12,399 bases of DNA from Candidatus Shapirobacteria bacterium UBA1435 (GTDB lineage Bacteria; Patescibacteriota; Microgenomatia; UBA12405): NCBI GenBank assembly GCA_002329385.1, contig DCTR01000037.1, forward strand, positions 171 through 12,569. The letters run 5' to 3'. A program made the translations under genes and the position numbers. The notes under the pieces were generated by a model. The model did not search any database. It was not told where the DNA came from and saw only the letters and a list, made by a program, of their open reading frames with translations. Every line of letters starts with the position of its first letter. Position 1 is the first letter of the stretch. Positions 11,006 through 12,399 of the stretch are shown here, piece by piece.

Positions 11006-12399
11006 CTAAGTGCCGGAAATAATCGGTGAGACTACCGGTGTCGCTGTTGGTAAAACTGTTGCTGTTGGCACCGCTGTTGGTAGGGGAGAGGGAGTGACTG
11101 TCACCGCCGGCGTCACCGTCGGTGTTGGACTCGGAGCCCAATCCCAAGCCACGTTCACTCCAAAAACCGCCTCTCTTTCCTGATAATTTCCGTCTTTATC
11201 CGTCGCCCTCACTTTTATCTTATGCACTCCGTTTGCCAAAGATAAGTTCATATTAAACGGCCTTTCTGTCCAAACATTCTTCTCCGTTCCGTCAACCCAG
11301 AGCTTCACTTCCACGATTTTTTTAACCGAATTTGTCTTTATTATCACCTCAAAATTATTTCCCACCGTCGACTGGTGGGCCGGGCTGTCAATTCCCACAT
11401 TCACCAAACCATCGGATCGGCAATAATCACCCGGCGGGGAATATTTCTCCTTATCCGGCTGTTGGCTAATCCAAACGTCTATCCCTGCCTGCCAACGGTT
11501 TTTCCCGTCACCCGACACCGGATCGGATTCAACCAACCTAATATATTCTTTTTCCTCGTAATTCCCAGACTGAACATCGTCAGGAGTCGCCAGACCCGGT
11601 TTCCCCTTACACACTTTCAGTTTAAGATGTATCGGGTCAGCCGTCCTTGGCTGTGTGCCTTCAATAAAGTAATCCTCCCTCGAGGGAAAGCCGTCATGTT
11701 CGGGATATCCCGACAGCGAGTCAACCTTCACTTTTATCACCTTGTCTGGGACCACAAAATCTTCTTTCGGCCTCCTTGGCAACTCGCCAAGCATAATCCG
11801 TCGCCAAATCGGACTTGCCCCCGAAACGCCCGAAGCAATTCTACCCATCGGACTGTTATCGTTATTCCCCACCCACACCGCTGCCAACAAATTTGGCGTC
11901 CAGCCTATTGTCCAGTTATCCCTCTTGTCGTTGGTTGTCCCGGTTTTCACCGCCACCTGAAAATTGGCAATCGTCAAACTGTTGCTTCGGCCAAAAGTAA
12001 TTTCCCTTGCCGAGTTATCGGCCAGTATGTTGGAAATAATAAACGCCTCCTGTGGAGTCATCACCGCTTTTCTCTCCACCGGCCTATATTCTTCCAAAAC
12101 TCTTCCCTCCCTGTCTTCCACTTTCAAAATTCCCACTGGTTCCACTCCTTTCCCGCCGTTGGCAAACGCGCAATAGGCACTGGCCAAATCGATCATTTTG
12201 ACGTCAGCGCCGCCCAAAGTTACCGCCAAACCATATTTCCGCAGATTTTCCCTAGTCGGCTCCAAAGTCTTTATTCCCATCTCAAAAGCCGTCGCCAACA
12301 TATTTTCCAACCCCACATTGGCCAACATCTTCACCGCCACCGTGTTGATCGAATTGCCCAAAGCCGACCTTAACGACATCGGCCCGTTGAACTTTCCGT
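11006..12399 (-). CDS. Class A penicillin-binding protein, C-terminal part, with Ig-like domain (5' end outside window)
   Basis: The visible 463 residues are the C-terminal part of a bifunctional peptidoglycan synthase. The frame stays open past an internal ATG (12379) to the window edge, reading GKFNGPMSLRSALGNSIN, so the glycosyltransferase domain and the SxxK serine lie beyond the window. The SxN motif is in GNSIN (residues 10-12 from that Met). KTGTT is at 145-149, within VAVKTGTTNDKRDNWTIGWTPNLLAAVWVGN. After the transpeptidase come a linker (about 200-325), a beta-rich Ig-like domain (about 325-410, with VKLWVDG and GVHKIKVRATDKDGN), and a Pro/Thr/Val/Ser-rich tail (416-457). The Ig-like domain probably contacts the wall or another envelope protein. 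The Pro-rich tail would make its expression EF-P dependent. The stop TAG is at 11006-11008. Confidence 0.93.
   Translation of the reverse strand, partial: GKFNGPMSLRSALGNSINTVAVKMLANVGLENMLATAFEMGIKTLEPTRENLRKYGLAVTLGGADVKMIDLASAYCAFANGGKGVEPVGILKVEDREGRVLEEYRPVERKAVMTPQEAFIISNILADNSAREITFGRSNSLTIANFQVAVKTGTTNDKRDNWTIGWTPNLLAAVWVGNNDNSPMGRIASGVSGASPIWRRIMLGELPRRPKEDFVVPDKVIKVKVDSLSGYPEHDGFPSREDYFIEGTQPRTADPIHLKLKVCKGKPGLATPDDVQSGNYEEKEYIRLVESDPVSGDGKNRWQAGIDVWISQQPDKEKYSPPGDYCRSDGLVNVGIDSPAHQSTVGNNFEVIIKTNSVKKIVEVKLWVDGTEKNVWTERPFNMNLSLANGVHKIKVRATDKDGNYQEREAVFGVNVAWDWAPSPTPTVTPAVTVTPSPLPTAVPTATVLPTATPVVSPIISGT

Noticed and set aside
11375..12373. A 332-codon plus-strand ORF opposite the PBP gene
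   Set aside because: It is antisense to the conserved transpeptidase, rich in His, Pro and Arg as expected from the complementary strand, and has no promoter.
1..12399. UGA recoding, as in Gracilibacteria and Absconditabacteria
   Set aside because: pheS and the lysozyme-like gene end at TGA, Trp is TGG throughout, and the proteins are full length without read-through.

Overview
The window reads as an ordinary chromosomal segment of a small-genome bacterium of the Candidate Phyla Radiation (Patescibacteria), most likely Microgenomates. This is an inference from several traits. The translation proteins are trimmed: a threonyl-tRNA synthetase without the TGS domain, a PheT without the tRNA-binding OB-fold, and a trigger factor without the peptidyl-prolyl isomerase domain. 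A protein resembles Microgenomates proteins of unknown function, the tRNA has no encoded CCA, genes are tightly packed, and many promoters put a -10 box 5-10 nt before the start codon. UGA is a stop and UGG encodes Trp, so the recoded Gracilibacteria/Absconditabacteria lineages do not fit.

Layout. Positions 1-1810 (+) hold three collinear envelope genes: a membrane-anchored protein cut by the window edge, a secreted helical protein and a small single-pass membrane protein. Positions 1807-3148 (-) hold efp, an intergenic promoter/hairpin unit and a membrane-anchored lysozyme-like protein. Positions 3192-4663 (+) hold a PPIase-less trigger factor and a coiled-coil protein. A tRNA-Val(GAC) lies at 4722-4795, followed by thrS (4924-6720), infC-rpmI-rplT (6745-7853), pheS-pheT (7953-10807) and a tiny hypothetical gene. 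The window closes with the C-terminal part of a class A penicillin-binding protein on the minus strand (11006-12399). There is no gene-free stretch above 300 bases and I see no mobile element, CRISPR array or phage gene.

The most interesting element lies between rplT and pheS (7823-7953). It looks like a complete ribosome-mediated attenuator. A -10 box sits on the rplT stop codon. A 13-codon ORF follows, MHSNRLSLFFFRF, with four Phe codons in its last five. After that come three complementary segments, GGGGAGT, ACTCCCC and GGGGAGT, and then a T6 run. Segments 3 and 4 form an intrinsic terminator, 2 and 3 form the competing antiterminator, and a weaker segment 1 inside the leader ORF can pair with 2. 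The logic matches the E. coli pheM-pheST attenuator, but in a CPR-like genome. The terminator also closes the infC-rpmI-rplT unit, so pheST expression would depend on charged tRNA-Phe.

Most of the window serves translation (EF-P, trigger factor, IF3, bL35, bL20, ThrRS, PheRS, tRNA-Val). The edges hold cell-envelope functions. All coordinates and base pairings were worked out by eye; no homology search or folding program was run.
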